Source of the DNA: Theocolax elegans | Lineage: Eukaryota; Arthropoda; Insecta; Hymenoptera; Cerocephalidae | Reading direction: 5' to 3' | DNA length: 64,000 bases | NCBI GenBank assembly: GCA_026168455.1 | Contig: CM047426.1 | Span: 47,873,589-47,937,588 of the forward strand | Shown here: positions 10,937 through 22,590 of the stretch, one piece after another | How the letters are laid out: the number at the start of each line of letters is the position of its first letter | How positions within the stretch are numbered: the stretch's first letter is position 1 | Position numbers and translations under genes: made by a program | The notes under the pieces: model-generated | Database searches by the model: none | What the model was told of the DNA's origin: nothing | Seen by the model: the letters and a program-made list of their open reading frames with translations, nothing else

Positions 10937-12744
10937 ATGGCGGAATCGATGACCACGCAAGTCGATCAGTAGATGGGTACGCAATCCAGCTAACAGATCC
11001 AGGAGCACTTGGAGTCGTTAGAGATGCGTACAGACGGCTCTGTATATAGAAAACGCCGAACGACTTTAAACCAGTGGTTGTTGGGTAAATTATACGGCCT
11101 CAAGAGTTCGCAGCCAAGACAGACTCAAATGAGGATCGTGTCAGGGCGGAACAGGCGGAGGACAGGTTGGTTTAAGTCCATGGCTGCCCAGAATCCGGAG
11201 ATTCCGGACGCCGGATTTCTGACCCAGATGTAGTAGAGGTGCTACAGAGGACTCTCGCTCTAGAAGTAGATGATACGGACGAGCGAGAGGAAGATGGGCA
11301 GTCGGACACCTCTGTCCCAAGAAACGACAAGGAGGAAGGGATAACTTTGGTATCCGATACTGTGCGCTCAGTTCGAGATACCAAAAAATTTTGCTTCGAT
11401 GTTAGCCGGAGCAAATAAGCGAATTATCCACCTTGACGGAACTGGTTAAGGAGCTGGAAGCACAGATGCACACCGTCGCACAGCAAGTTGGACTTGCCAA
11501 GCGGTGCACAAGCCTCCAGGCACAACACAATCCGGGAGCCAAACCAACATGTCCAGTTCCAGGACACCTATACGTGTTATATCTTGGACGAGACGGACAG
11601 CAGACCACAACACGTGCAGGTAGAGCCTGAGTGGTTTCAAGCATCTCATGCAGATGCTGAGGAGCTTGGGAGAGGGGTGACACACGGAGACCGAGACAGC
11701 CTTCACGTTCAAGCTCTCCCTACCCTAATCTGCAGAACTTTTACGAGTCCAGCCAATCAGCGTCGAGATCGGCCGGGACACCACGCGATGTTGGTGCGGT
11801 GGTTCGTAAGTGGGGAGTCCGATTCTCTGGCGACAAAAGCCAGCGTATCGATGCCTTCATTGCGAGAGTCGAAGATTGTAGGATTCTCGCCAACCTCAGC
11901 GAGGACGAGGTGTTGCCGTCCTTGTCCGAACTTCTCACCGGAACCGCAGCTACGTGGTACCGGAATGAAAAGGACAAATGGCACTCGTGGCAAGATTTTG
12001 TGAAATCTTCCAAGAAATGGTACGGTATGAGCCAAAGCTTTCAGCAAAGGCTCATCGAGGAGTCCAATGCTCGGACACAGGGTGAGGATGAGAAGGTTAG
12101 AGATCACATTACCTGCTCAATCGCAATCATGCGAAAACTCAACCCGATCCGGAGCGAGCGTAGGCAATTGGGCCACCTCTACCGTAACATGCTACCTCAG
12201 CTTCAGCGGTTGTTTAGGAGAGCTGAAGCCAAATCAGTTGAAGATTTATTGGAACTGGCGATGGACGCCGAGCAAACGCTTGAGCGTGAAAAGTTATATC
12301 GATCGCCTCCGGCAGAGGAAGATTTAATGCTGCCGGAACTTGCTTACAAGGCAAAGTCCAAAAAGCGGCCAACCGCCAAGTCCAAGGTAGCAAGCGTGGC
12401 TAAGGTGGTGAGTGAATCGAGTCGGGAAGATCCGATTGAACGACTCACAAAAGTCCTGGAAGAAACCCTTAGGACGATGCGAACGAGTAGCCAGACAGCT
12501 GGGGTTAAGGTGAATAAAGATACGCCAGCTAGGAAGAAAACCCACTAGTCTCCTCCTCGGTTTAGAAGAAGGAGGAAGAAGACACGTAAAAGTCCCGATC
12601 GACGGTCATCGAGTGGTTCATCCTCAGAGCTTGGGGAATCGTGGGATTCAAGAAAGAAGATCAAGAAAAAAGGAGACTTCCCCAAGCCGATCAAGTGCCA
12701 CACTTGTGGTAACTTGGGGTACACCGTCAGCACGTGCCCTGACT
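10937..12744 (+). pseudogene. Gypsy-like gag, copy 2
   Basis: Full-length gag region with frameshifts near 11150, 11210, 11320-11410 and 11470. From 11799 to 12548 it is open (249 codons): GVRFSGDKSQRIDAFIARVE, LLTGTAATWYRNEKDKW and FVKSSKKWYGM match the retrotransposon gag (capsid) domain. An AQ-rich basic linker with many KSK runs follows. At about 12695-12740 sits a single zinc knuckle CHTCGNLGYTVSTC, in which the usual His of CX2CX4HX4C is Tyr. A TAG at 12546 and a TGA at 12745 interrupt the way to the protease. Confidence 0.8.
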
Positions 12745-12911
12745 GAGCAAAAAAACGCGCAGGGAAGCGGTTAGAGGGGACAACCGCATACCCCAAAGTA
12801 TAGGGAGTCCCCAAGGAGGACAAAGATCTGAATCCCGATTACCGAAATAGTCCAGCTGCAGTTAAGCAGAAAAGAAAAGGACTGATTCCAGACAGATCCC
12901 AGAAAGTCGGA

Positions 12912-13238
12912 ATGGATTCGGAGATCTGCGATCTCTTCAAGTTAGTGACATCGAGCACTAGCCGAAGGAGTTATCGTCCTGAGGACGAGACGCGCTGGTG
13001 GTGTCAGGTTGACGTAGGTGGATTCCGTATCCGTGCGTTGTTCAATCCAGGTACATCGACAACCGTAATGGGTCCGAGCGGTTTGCAGTTAGCAACCGCA
13101 CTAGTTGGCAATGCCAAACTCGCTGATAGTAGTACTCTTCCGTTTCAACGGATCAAGTCCTACAGCTGGAAGTGGCAAGTATGGAATGTAGCAATGCTTC
13201 ATTATCGTCAGCAGGTGTCGCTGACGTATCAGAAGTAG
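12912..13238 (+). pseudogene. Gypsy-like aspartic protease, copy 2
   Basis: Short open segment following gag. DVGGFRIRALFNPGTSTTVMG is the place of the retropepsin active site, where DTG, DSG or DPG is expected; here it reads NPG, so the catalytic Asp appears lost. The downstream half no longer resembles a protease and ends at a TAG (13236-13238). The same sequence occurs at 15941-16267. Confidence 0.65.
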
Positions 13239-13975
13239 AGCGCACACAATTGTGCGAGCTTCTAGACCAAGTGTTTCCACCACCTCGCCAAAGATCGGCC
13301 GTTCTTACGATGTCGAACATATAAAAAGCGATAAATATCTGAGATGCTCTACATTAATAGTAATAAATAGACAATTAATAAAAAAGAAGATACTTTTATG
13401 TTAAGTCGTGTATACAAAAATATTCTGCAATCAATCTGGAGTGTTGTTAGATACATTTTGTATGTAAAGTCTTTTGCTGTTTTCTGCGAATTATGTATCT
13501 CATCTTAACTTATACATCTTATATGTATGTTTATACTGATCGTAACAGAAACTGACACAAAACGGACCTGAAATTCTTGGTTTTGGATTACAATTTTCAC
13601 AGGTACGGTATAATAATTATTCAAATTTTTTATTTTTACTACATTTGTATGTATCAAGATATAAATAAAAATAGTAAAAAATTTAGGAAATGTTTATTAA
13701 TTATTTTAATAAATTATATTTTAGAGAAGTTAAAAATTTAATTATTTGTTAATTATGTATTATTATCAAATTTCAAATAGGTGTGCTTAATTTTTTTTTC
13801 TTGTATTTATAGAGGGAAAAGAATTCATTCTTCAACTTAGTGGCCCAATCGTTTTATTATTTAAAGCATTTAATAATTTGCAGAAAACCATATCTTGCAC
13901 AGGTGAAGCGAAAGCGACTCAGATTTTTTTTTTGTGTAAATTAGCGTAGCGGTAAGTAATTTTATTCAGATTAAA

Positions 13976-15774
13976 ATGGCGGAATCGATGACCACGCAAG
14001 TCGATCAGTAGATGGGTACGCAATCCAGCTAACAGATCCAGGAGCACTTGGAGTCGTTAGAGATGCGTACAGACGGCTCTGTATATAGAAAAGCCGAACG
14101 ACTTTAACAGTGGTTGTTGGGTAATTATACGGCTCAAGAGTTCGCAGCCAAGACAGACTCAAATGAGGATCGTGTCAGGCGGAACAGGCGGAGGACAGGT
14201 TGGTTTTAAGTCCATGGCTGCCCAGAATCCGGAGATTCCGGACCCGGATTCTGACCCAGATGTAGTAGAGGTGCTACAGAGGACTCTCGCTCTAGAAGTA
14301 GATGATACGGACGAGCGAGAGGAAGATGGGCAGTCGGACACCTCTGGCCAAGAAACCGACAAGGAGGAAGGGATAACTTTGGTATCCGATACTGGCGCTC
14401 AGTTCGAGATACCAAAAAATTTTGCTTCGATGTTAGCGGAGCAAATAAGCGAATTATCCACCTTGACGGAACTGGTTAAGGAGCTGGAAGCACAGATGCA
14501 CACCGTCCACAGCAAGTTGGACTTGCCAAGCGGTGCACAAGCCTCCAGCACAAACACAATCCGGGAGCCAAACCAACATGTCCAGTTCCAGGACACCTAT
14601 ACGTGTTATATCTTGGACGAGACGGACAGCAGACCACAACACGTGCAGGTAGAGCCTGAGTGGTTTCAAGCATCTCATGCAGATGCTGGAGGAGCTTGGG
14701 AGAGGGGTGACACACGGAGACCGAGACAGCCTTCACGTTCAAGCTCTCCCTACCCTAATCTGCAGAACTTTTACGAGTCCAGCCAATCAGCGTCGAGATC
14801 GGCCGGGACACCACGCGATGTTGGTGCGGTGGTTCGTAAGTGGGGAGTCCGATTCTCTGGCGACAAAAGCCAGCGTATCGATGCCTTCATTGCGAGAGTC
14901 GAAGATTGTAGGATTCTCGCCAACCTCAGCGAGGACGAGGTGTTGCCGTCCTTGTCCGAACTTCTCACCGGAACCGCAGCTACGTGGTACCGGAATGAAA
15001 AGGACAAATGGCACTCGTGGCAAGATTTTGTGAAATCTTCCAAGAAATGGTACGGTATGAGCCAAAGCTTTCAGCAAAGGCTCATCGAGGAGTCCAATGC
15101 TCGGACACAGGGTGAGGATGAGAAGGTTAGAGATCACATTACCTGCTCAATCGCAATCATGCGAAAACTCAACCCGATCCGGAGCGAGCGTAGGCAATTG
15201 GGCCACCTCTACCGTAACATGCTACCTCAGCTTCAGCGGTTGTTTAGGAGAGCTGAAGCCAAATCAGTTGAAGATTTATTGGAACTGGCGATGGACGCCG
15301 AGCAAACGCTTGAGCGTGAAAAGTTATATCGATCGCCTCCGGCAGAGGAAGATTTAATGCTGCCGGAACTTGCTTACAAGGCAAAGTCCAAAAGCGGCCA
15401 ACCGCCAAGTCCAAGGTAGCAAGCGTGGCTAAGGTGGTGAGTGAATCGAGTCGGGAAGATCCGATTGAACGACTCACAAAAGTCCTGGAAGAAACCCTTA
15501 GGACGATGCGAACGAGTAGCCAGACAGCTGGGGTTAAGGTGAATAAAGATACGCCAGCTAGGAAGAAAACCCACTAGTCTCCTCCTCGGTTTAGAAGAAG
15601 GAGGAAGAAGACACGTAAAAGTCCCGATCGACGGTCATCGAGTGGTTCATCCTCAGAGCTTGGGGAATCGTGGGATTCAAGAAAGAAGATCAAGAAAAAA
15701 GGAGACTTCCCCAAGCCGATCAAGTGCCACACTTGTGGTAACTTGGGGTACACCGTCAGCACGTGCCCTGACTG
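13976..15774 (+). pseudogene. Gypsy-like gag, copy 3, longest open
   Basis: Same gag as copies 1 and 2. From 14163 to 15419 it is open for 418 codons, covering the acidic N-terminal part, the coiled-coil region, the capsid-type block (FSGDKSQRIDAF, GTAATWYRN) and RLFRRAEAKSVEDLLELA. A one-base deletion near 15391 (AAAGCGG versus AAAAGCGG in copy 2) then breaks the frame before the basic linker and the Tyr-containing zinc knuckle (about 15722-15772). The ATG at 13976 is followed by early stops, as in the other copies. Confidence 0.8.
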
Positions 15775-15940
15775 AGCAAAAAAACGCGCAGGGAAGCGGT
15801 TAGAGGGGACAACCGCATACCCCAAAGTATAGGGAGTCCCCAAGGAGGACAAAGATCTGAATCCCGATTACCGAAATAGTCCAGCTGCAGTTAAGCAGAA
15901 AAGAAAAGGACTGATTCCAGACAGATCCCAGAAAGTCGGA

Positions 15941-16267
15941 ATGGATTCGGAGATCTGCGATCTCTTCAAGTTAGTGACATCGAGCACTAGCCGAAGGAGT
16001 TATCGTCCTGAGGACGAGACGCGCTGGTGGTGTCAGGTTGACGTAGGTGGATTCCGTATCCGTGCGTTGTTCAATCCAGGTACATCGACAACCGTAATGG
16101 GTCCGAGCGGTTTGCAGTTAGCAACCGCACTAGTTGGCAATGCCAAACTCGCTGATAGTAGTACTCTTCCGTTTCAACGGATCAAGTCCTACAGCTGGAA
16201 GTGGCAAGTATGGAATGTAGCAATGCTTCATTATCGTCAGCAGGTGTCGCTGACGTATCAGAAGTAG
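15941..16267 (+). pseudogene. Gypsy-like aspartic protease, copy 3
   Basis: Repeat of 12912-13238 with the same NPG at the active site. After it, frame-shifted but readable sequence (16270-16400) leads into the reverse transcriptase. Confidence 0.65.
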
Positions 16268-16389
16268 AGCGCACACAATTGTGCGAGCTTCTAGACCAAG
16301 TGTTGTCCACCACCTCGCCAAAGATCGGCCGTTCTTACGATGTCGAACATATAATCAACGTCTGATCAGACAGGCCGATCAAACAGAGG

Positions 16390-17023
16390 TACTACTTCGT
16401 CTCTGATAAGATTCGAGAGGAAATGCAACGTCATGTTCCCGAGATGTTCGAGACTGGCGTAATTGAACCCTCGAAAAGCGGTTGGTCCAGCCCCGTGGTG
16501 ATGGCGAAGAAGGGTGACAATGTTAGGCGTTTTTGCATCGATTTTAGGAAAGTCAACGCTTTGACGAAACCTGATGCATATCCTTTGCCATATATGCAGG
16601 ATATCCTATGCAAACTCAAGAAAGTCCGATACAACTCCACGATCGACATGAACTGTTCGTACCACCAGATACCTCTACAAGTGGAGACGCACCCGATAAC
16701 GGCTTTTACGGTACCTGCAATCGGTTTGTTCTAGTTTACTCGTATGCCGTATGGATTGACAAATGCTGACGCGACATTCCAGCGCATGATCGATCAGGTG
16801 ATTGGACCAGAACTCGAATCGGTTGCTTATGCATATCTCGACGATATCATTATTGTCACTGAGACGTTTGAAGAGCATAAGCAACTGTTGATCGAGGGGT
16901 TAACTCGCTTGGCAGAAGCCGGTTTATCTGTTAACCGGGAGAAGTGTGTTTTCTGCCAGCCCGAAATAAGATATTTGGGTGTGGATAAAACGGAGCCGAT
17001 TAAAGAATATCCGGTTTCCAGCC
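16390..17023 (+). pseudogene. Gypsy-like reverse transcriptase, first partial copy
   Basis: RT of Ty3/gypsy type, which copies element RNA into DNA. Motifs in order: EMFETGVIEPSKSGWSSPVV, RRFCIDFRKVNALT, DAYPLPYMQDIL (16423-16620), MPYGLTNADATFQRMID and the catalytic box YAYLDDIIIV (16744-16860), then CVFCQPEIRYLGV. A TAG at 16732 splits it. The fingers/palm block after DILCKLKKV is slightly shortened. At 17023 the sequence steps back about 530 bp into a second copy. Confidence 0.85.
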
Positions 17024-17550
17024 TGGTGATGGCGAAGAAGGGTGACAATTGTTAGGCGTTTTTGCATCGATTTTAGGAAAGTCAACGCTTTGACGAAACC
17101 TGATGCATATCCTTTGCCATATATGCAGGATATCCTATGCAAACCTCAAGAAAGTCCGATACAACTCCACGATCGACATGAACTGTTCGTACCACCAGAT
17201 ACCTCTACAAGTGGAGACGCACCCGATAACGGCTTTTACGGTACCTGCAATCGGTTTGTTCTAGTTTACTCGTATGCCGTATGGATTGACAAATGCTGAC
17301 GCGACATTCCAGCGCATGATCGATCAGGTGATTGGACCAGAACTCGAATCGGTTGCTTATGCATATCTCGACGATATCATTATTGTCACTGAGACGTTTG
17401 AAGAGCATAAGCAACTGTTGATCGAGGGGTTAACTCGCTTGGCAGAAGCCGGTTTATCTGTTAACCGGGAGAAGTGTGTTTTCTGCCAGCCCGAAATAAG
17501 ATATTTGGGTGTGGATAAAACGGAGCCGATTAAAGAATATCCGGTTTCCA
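16496..17550. repeat. Step-back duplication 4 within RT: 16496-17023 repeated at 17024-17550
   Basis: Offset 528-530 bp. The junction replaces the expected continuation after KEYPVS with a repeat of SLVMAKKGDN. Two one-base insertions (near 17049 and 17143) distinguish the second copy. Confidence 0.9.
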
Positions 17551-17768
17551 AAAATTTAAAGCAGCTGAGAGGGTTTCTCGGTATGGCATCTTGGTACAGA
17601 CGCTTCATGTACGACTATGCTACTATAGCTGAGCCGCTATCGCGTCTGACCGAGAAAGACCAGAAATATCTTTGGCTGGAAGAACAAGAGAACATTTTCC
17701 AGAAGCTTAAATCTCTGTTGATGACAGCACCCGTTCTGCAAAGAGTATGTGGTCCAGACAGATGCTAG
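17024..17768 (+). pseudogene. Gypsy-like reverse transcriptase, second copy with RT thumb
   Basis: Repeats the RT core including YLDDIIIV and the same internal TAG (17262), then continues past the first copy into LRGFLGMASWYRRFMYDYA and EPLSRLTEK, the connection between RT and RNase H. Frameshifts near 17050 and 17143 lie in the repeated part. From 17274 to 17765 it is open for 164 codons. Confidence 0.85.
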
Positions 17769-18120
17769 TGACACTGGTATCGGTACAGTGTTGCTACAGA
17801 TTATCGGCGGAGAAGAGAGAGTCCTGGAGTTCGCCAGTAGAATCCTCACCCGCCGAACGCAATTACAGCGTCACAGAACGGGAATGCCTGGCCGTAGTAT
17901 GGGCGATTAAGAAGTTTAGACCATAAATCGAAGGTTACCAGTTTTAAGTTGACACTGACCATAGTAGTCTTCGTTGTTTATGCAATATACGCAATCCAAC
18001 GAGCCGGCTCGCCAGATAGGTGTTAGAACTCCAGTCTCATAACTTTACTAGTGAGCGCAGGAAAGGAGAGCTCTAAACTACGTTCCTGATGCACTTTCTC
18101 GTATGTATGAGGAAAACGAG
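17769..18120 (+). pseudogene. Gypsy-like RNase H domain, broken
   Basis: In shifting frames I read [15 protein letters not shown] (17755-17800, first acidic residue of RNase H), then [20 protein letters not shown] (17857-17912, with the catalytic Glu), then a stop-rich stretch and YVPDALSR (about 18080-18105), the usual end of the domain. At least three frame changes make it non-functional. Confidence 0.7.
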
Positions 18121-18218
18121 CCGGCCTTATCCTCTGTCTTTTGGAGCCAGACTACTAAGGACCCCTGGTACCTTTCGTGGACCAAAGACGTAAGTGAGCC
18201 GCTGAGAGAATTTCCTGA

Positions 18219-19710
18219 TTGGAAGATCCAAGGTGGAAACCTGTATTCGTATCGGTGGATACCGAATTGCATGACGCCATGGAAGATCAAGACGCTTGGA
18301 AGTTGGTCGTACCCGATGAGCAGAGGCAGGCCATCCTCCGAGAATGTCATGATCATCCAGCAGCTGGCCATTTAGGAAGAGAAAAGACATTTGCTCGAGT
18401 GGCAAAGTTATATTATTGGCCACGTTACTATACCGAATTTGTCAAATATGTACGCAAATGTCAGGTGTGCCAGCAATGCAAGGTGGAGCAACGCCCTCCC
18501 ATGGGTTTGATGGGTAGGCGAGTGATTAAAAAGCCATGGCAAGTGGTATCAGGAGATGTTACTGGACCACTTCCCCGCTCCACACACGAATTTGAATATA
18601 TGTTGGTCTTCCAAGACTTGTTCACGCGTTGGATTGAAGCAGTGCCGATCCGGAAAGCTAACGCTAAGACGATTGTAAAGGAGTTACACGAACGAGGCAT
18701 CATGCGTTTTGGCACACCGGAAGTATTTTTATCTGACAACGGCACTGAGTTGAAGAGCAAGCTCGTAGATGATTATCTCGTGGAACGAGGAATATTTCAT
18801 ACAACTATTCCTCCGTACCACGCTCAGGCCAATCCCGTCGAACGTGCTAATCGGACGCTAAAAACGATGGTAGCGTCTTACATTACCGAGAAGCATAACA
18901 CTTGGGACGAGAATTACCAGACCTTGTGTTTGCTTTAAATACGGCGGTACAGAATTCGACAGGATGCAGCCCGGCCATGTTAAATTACGGCCGGCAGCCT
19001 GAGCCACCCGGTACTGCTCGTCGAGTTCAAGACGAGCTGACTCAGCAACGTTTGGAATACCAGCGTTTGCTTGAGTGGAGTGATCGGCTATCACGACTAC
19101 CTGAGCTTCACAAGAAAGCTTCAGCTAGAGCTAATAAAGCTCAGGATAGGCAAGCCGGTTACTATAATGCCGGGAGACGAGCTGCTTGTTTTGAAGTCGG
19201 GGACTTGGTATGAAAGAAGAACCGAGTCCTCTCATCCAGCGCACAAGGCGTCACGGCGAAGTCAGCTCCAAATACGTCGGTCTTCTTTCGTTCGGTTTGA
19301 TCGTCCACAGCTACGGCCCAAATACTGTTAAGATCCAGGATGCTCAGGGACATGAGGAGAAATGCCATGTCCAGTACCTCAAACCGTAATTATGGAATGA
19401 TCATGGCGATGAGTACGGCCAAGAAGACGACATCGAGACCGATCTACCTACGAGGGAAGAGGAACCCGAACGCGACACGGTTCCTGCGAGCGAAGACGCC
19501 TCACGTGTCGAGACGCAAGCAAGCGTCGTTCCACGCGAGGAACGAGTTAATGCGAATGCCGTGCCCCCCGTTAAACGAAGTAAAGGTAGGCCGCGTAAAA
19601 ACGCGAGAGTCGTCGCCAGACCGCGGGATCAGTTGACGACAATTCCGACCGTTAGCCACCGCGGACTAGCCAAACGAGGTAGAGGCAGACCACGACGGAA
19701 CTGTAGCTAG
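18219..19710 (+). pseudogene. Gypsy-like integrase with AT-hook tail, copy 1
   Basis: Integrase of the gypsy pol, which inserts the DNA copy. The zinc-binding HHCC part is HDHPAAGHLGREKT and CQVCQQCK (18350-18480). The DDE core has GDVTGPLP, LSDNGTELKSK and NPVERANRTLK (18555-18860). The segment 18219-18938 is open for 239 codons; a frameshift near 18920-18935 and a stop at 19211 break the rest. A further frame, 19390-19710, ends in a highly basic tail with KRSKGRPRKN and KRGRGRPRRN, two AT-hook cores. No envelope gene lies between this stop and the LTR. Confidence 0.85.
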
Positions 19711-19810
19711 TGTCCGGATTTTTGGGCCAGTTTTCTTTTGTACCTGTATAGCCACTTTTCATACCATATTCGTCAGGGATACAGAAACCACATCACGGGT
19801 ATGTGGAATC

Positions 19811-19821
19811 GGGAAGGAGGG
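19811..19821 (+). promoter_or_regulatory. Polypurine tract next to the LTR
   Basis: GGGAAGGAGGG lies immediately before the LTR start TGTAACGG, the expected place of the plus-strand primer in reverse transcription. The same tract precedes the other LTR copies (22580-22590 and 25350-25360). Confidence 0.8.
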
Positions 19822-20800
19822 TGTAACGGTAAGGTATTGTTTACCTTACCGATTGACGTCTCGTAATAATCACATCGGCTCGGGTCGACGAGATTCGGCT
19901 CGTCTCGGTTCGTCGTGGCTACACGGGCGAGATCGACTTCACACGCGCACCAGGTTAGAGAGGTGAGGGAGAGATTCGCGCGCGTTGACAAGAGGTATAG
20001 CCGCCTTGTTACGCGACAGGTATAATTCCCCCGCATCCAGTGTTCAGCTTCACCGTGCTGTGTTTTGCCGTGCGTTTCGTGTGTGCGTTTCGACTGCAGG
20101 CCGATCCTGCATTTGCAGTGAGTGGTGCAGCACCGTGCATCGACCTGCAGCCACACAACCTCGGTGCACGGGCGAACTGACAATCCGTCCTACACCGCAG
20201 CGAGAGTTAAGAGAGAGAGAGAGAGGGTGGGGAGGGGGAGAGGGAGAGAGAGGGAGGGGTGGGGTGAGAGAGAGGGAGGGGGAGAGGGAGAGAGAGAGAG
20301 CGACCGATTGCCTGGTCGTTTTTTATCACCGACAACAGTAACTTATGAAGTAAGTGGTATCACTTCACGCGATTGTGTTTTATTCGCAATTAATTGATAA
20401 TATAATTGCGTTATACCAGTCCCGTTGAGTGAATATATTATTTTAGTTCGCGATATCCCCCCCCCCTTTCTCTACAAGTCGGCCGTTTACCCACTTGTAA
20501 TAATAGCGTAAACCTTGGCGACGATTAGAGATTTTGTTTATTATTTATCTTTTATTTACAATTCAATAAATTCAATTTATTATTACATTTCAATCCGGTG
20601 TTCGAAGAATTGAATTTTAACCCCCGTACGATTCCTTCCGTAATCCTAAGAACTCGTATATTTCTGATTGACAAGTGCTCGCCGCGATATCCCTGTTTCG
20701 CGGTCAATTTCAGATTTTATTTTTACCTGGTTGTTATTTGAAACAGTAACTCGGTTTCAGACTAACACTTAACAGATTTAGTAGAGCGGACAGAATACGT
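19822..20800 (+). mobile_element. Gypsy LTR, copy 1, 3' end missing
   Basis: Begins TGTAACGG directly after the polypurine tract. Contains a TATAATTC-like box (20018-20025), a GA-rich tract (about 20208-20300), a C-run (20457-20466) and an AATAAA (about 20564). It stops about 85 bp short of the LTR end seen in the complete copies, at the step-back junction. Confidence 0.85.
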
Positions 20801-22479
20801 TTAGAACTCCAGTCTCATAACTTTACTAGTGAGCGCAGGAAAGGAGAGCTCTAAACTACGTTCCTGATGCACTTTCTCGTATGTATGAGGAAACGAGCCG
20901 GCCTTATCCTCTGTCTTTGGAGCCAGACTACTAAGGACCCCTGGTACCTTTCGTGGACCAAAGACGTAAGTGAGCCGCTGAGAGAATTTCCTGATTGGAA
21001 GATCCAAGGTGGAAACCTGTATTCGTATCGGTGGATACCGAATTGCATGACGCCATGGAAGATCAAGACGCTTGGAAGTTGGTCGTACCCGATGAGCAGG
21101 CAGGCCATCCTCCGAGAATGTCATGATCATCCGCAGCTGGCCATTTAGGAAAGAAAAGACATTTGCTCGAGTGGCAAAGTTATATTATTGGCCACGTTAC
21201 TATACCGAATTTGTCAAATATGTACGCAAATGTCAGGTGTGCCAGCAATGCAAGGTGGAGCAACGCCCTCCCATGGGTTTGATGGGTAGGCGAGTGATTA
21301 AAAAGCCATGGCAAGTGGTATCAGGAGATGTTACTGGACCACTTCCCCGCTCCACACACGAATTTGAATATATGTTTGGTCTTCCAAGACTTGTTCACGC
21401 GTTGGATTGAAGCAGTGCCGATCCGGAAAGCTAACGCTAAGACGATTGTAAAGGAGTTACACGAACGAGGCATCATGCGTTTTGGCACACCGGAAGTATT
21501 TTTATCTGACAACGGCACTGAGTTGAAGAGCAAGCTCGTAGATGATTATCTCGTGGAACGAGGAATATTTCATACAACTATTCCTCCGTACCACGCTCAG
21601 GCCAATCCCGTCGAACGTGCTAATCGGACGCTAAAAATGGTAGCGTCTTACATTACCGAGAAGCATAACACTTGGGACGAGAATTACCGACCTTGTTTTG
21701 CTTTAAATACGGCGGTACAGAATTCGACAGGATGCAGCCCGGCCATGTTAAATTACGGCCGGCAGCCTGAGCCACCCGGTACTGCTCGTCGAGTTCAAGA
21801 CGAGCTGACTCAGCAACGTTTGGAATACCAGCGTTTGCTTGAGTGGAGTGATCGGCTATCACGACTACCTGAGCTTCACAAGAAAGCTTCAGCTAGAGCT
21901 AATAAAGCTCAGGATAGGCAAGCCGGTTACTATAATGCCGGGAGACGAGCTGCTTGTTTTGAAGTCGGGGACTTGGTATGAAAGAAGAACCGAGTCCTCT
22001 CATCCAGCGCACAAGGCGTCACGGCGAAGTCAGCTCCAAAATACGTCGGTCTTCTTTCGTTCGGTTTGATCGTCCACAGCTACGGCCCAAATACTGTTAA
22101 GATCCAGGATGCTCAGGGACATGAGGAGAAATGCCATGTCCAGTACCTCAAACCGTAATTATGGAATGATCATGGCGATGAGTACGGCCAAGAAGACGAC
22201 ATCGAGACCGATCTACCTACGAGGGAAGAGGAACCCGAACGCGACACGGTTCCTGCGAGCGAAGACGCCTCACGTGTCGAGACGCAAGCAAGCGTCGTTC
22301 CACGCGAGGAACGAGTTAATGCGAATGCCGTGCCCCCCGTTAAACGAAGTAAAGGTAGGCCGCGTAAAAACGCGAGAGTCGTCGCCAGACCGCGGGATCA
22401 GTTGACGACAATTCCGACCGTTAGCCACCGCGGACTAGCCAAACGAGGTAGAGGCAGACCACGACGGAACTGTAGCTAG
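20801..22479 (+). pseudogene. Gypsy-like integrase with AT-hook tail, copy 2
   Basis: Repeat of the end of RNase H plus the integrase. It differs from copy 1 by one-base indels: 21328-21981 is open for 217 codons and reads through the place where copy 1 shifts frame near 18920, but a frame change occurs near 21375 before the first catalytic Asp region joins. HHCC and DDE motifs are as in copy 1. The AT-hook tail ends at TAG 22477-22479. Confidence 0.85.
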
Positions 22480-22590
22480 TGTCCGGATTTTTGGGCCAGT
22501 TTTCTTTTGTACCTGTATAGCCACTTTTCATACCATATTCGTCAGGGATACAGAAACCACATCACGGGTATGTGGAATCGGGAAGGAGGG

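Larger units (their letters stand above)
7134..11873. repeat. Step-back duplication 2: 7134-9243 repeated at 9763-11873
   Basis: Offset about 2629 bp, nearly identical, with scattered one-base indels. The first copy stops inside gag at 9243, where it switches abruptly to the inverted TTAA-element arm. The second copy continues through gag. Confidence 0.95.
10280..16350. repeat. Step-back duplication 3: 10280-13320 repeated at 13321-16350
   Basis: Offset 3041 bp at the start and 3029 bp by 15941, so net indels total about 10-12 bases. The junction is at 13320/13321, where sequence ending CGAACAT jumps back to ATAAAAAGCG. The second copy reads through the same CGAACAT at 16350 into the RT region. 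Confidence 0.95.

Noticed and set aside
19711..19821. Envelope gene for the gypsy element
   Set aside because: Only about 110 bp lie between the pol stop and the LTR, and no open frame is present.
19985..20341. Open frame rich in Arg/Glu/Gly across the LTR (also at 22754 and 25524)
   Set aside because: It is a translation of the GA-rich tract inside the LTR; the copies differ in length by single indels in the tract and have no domain.
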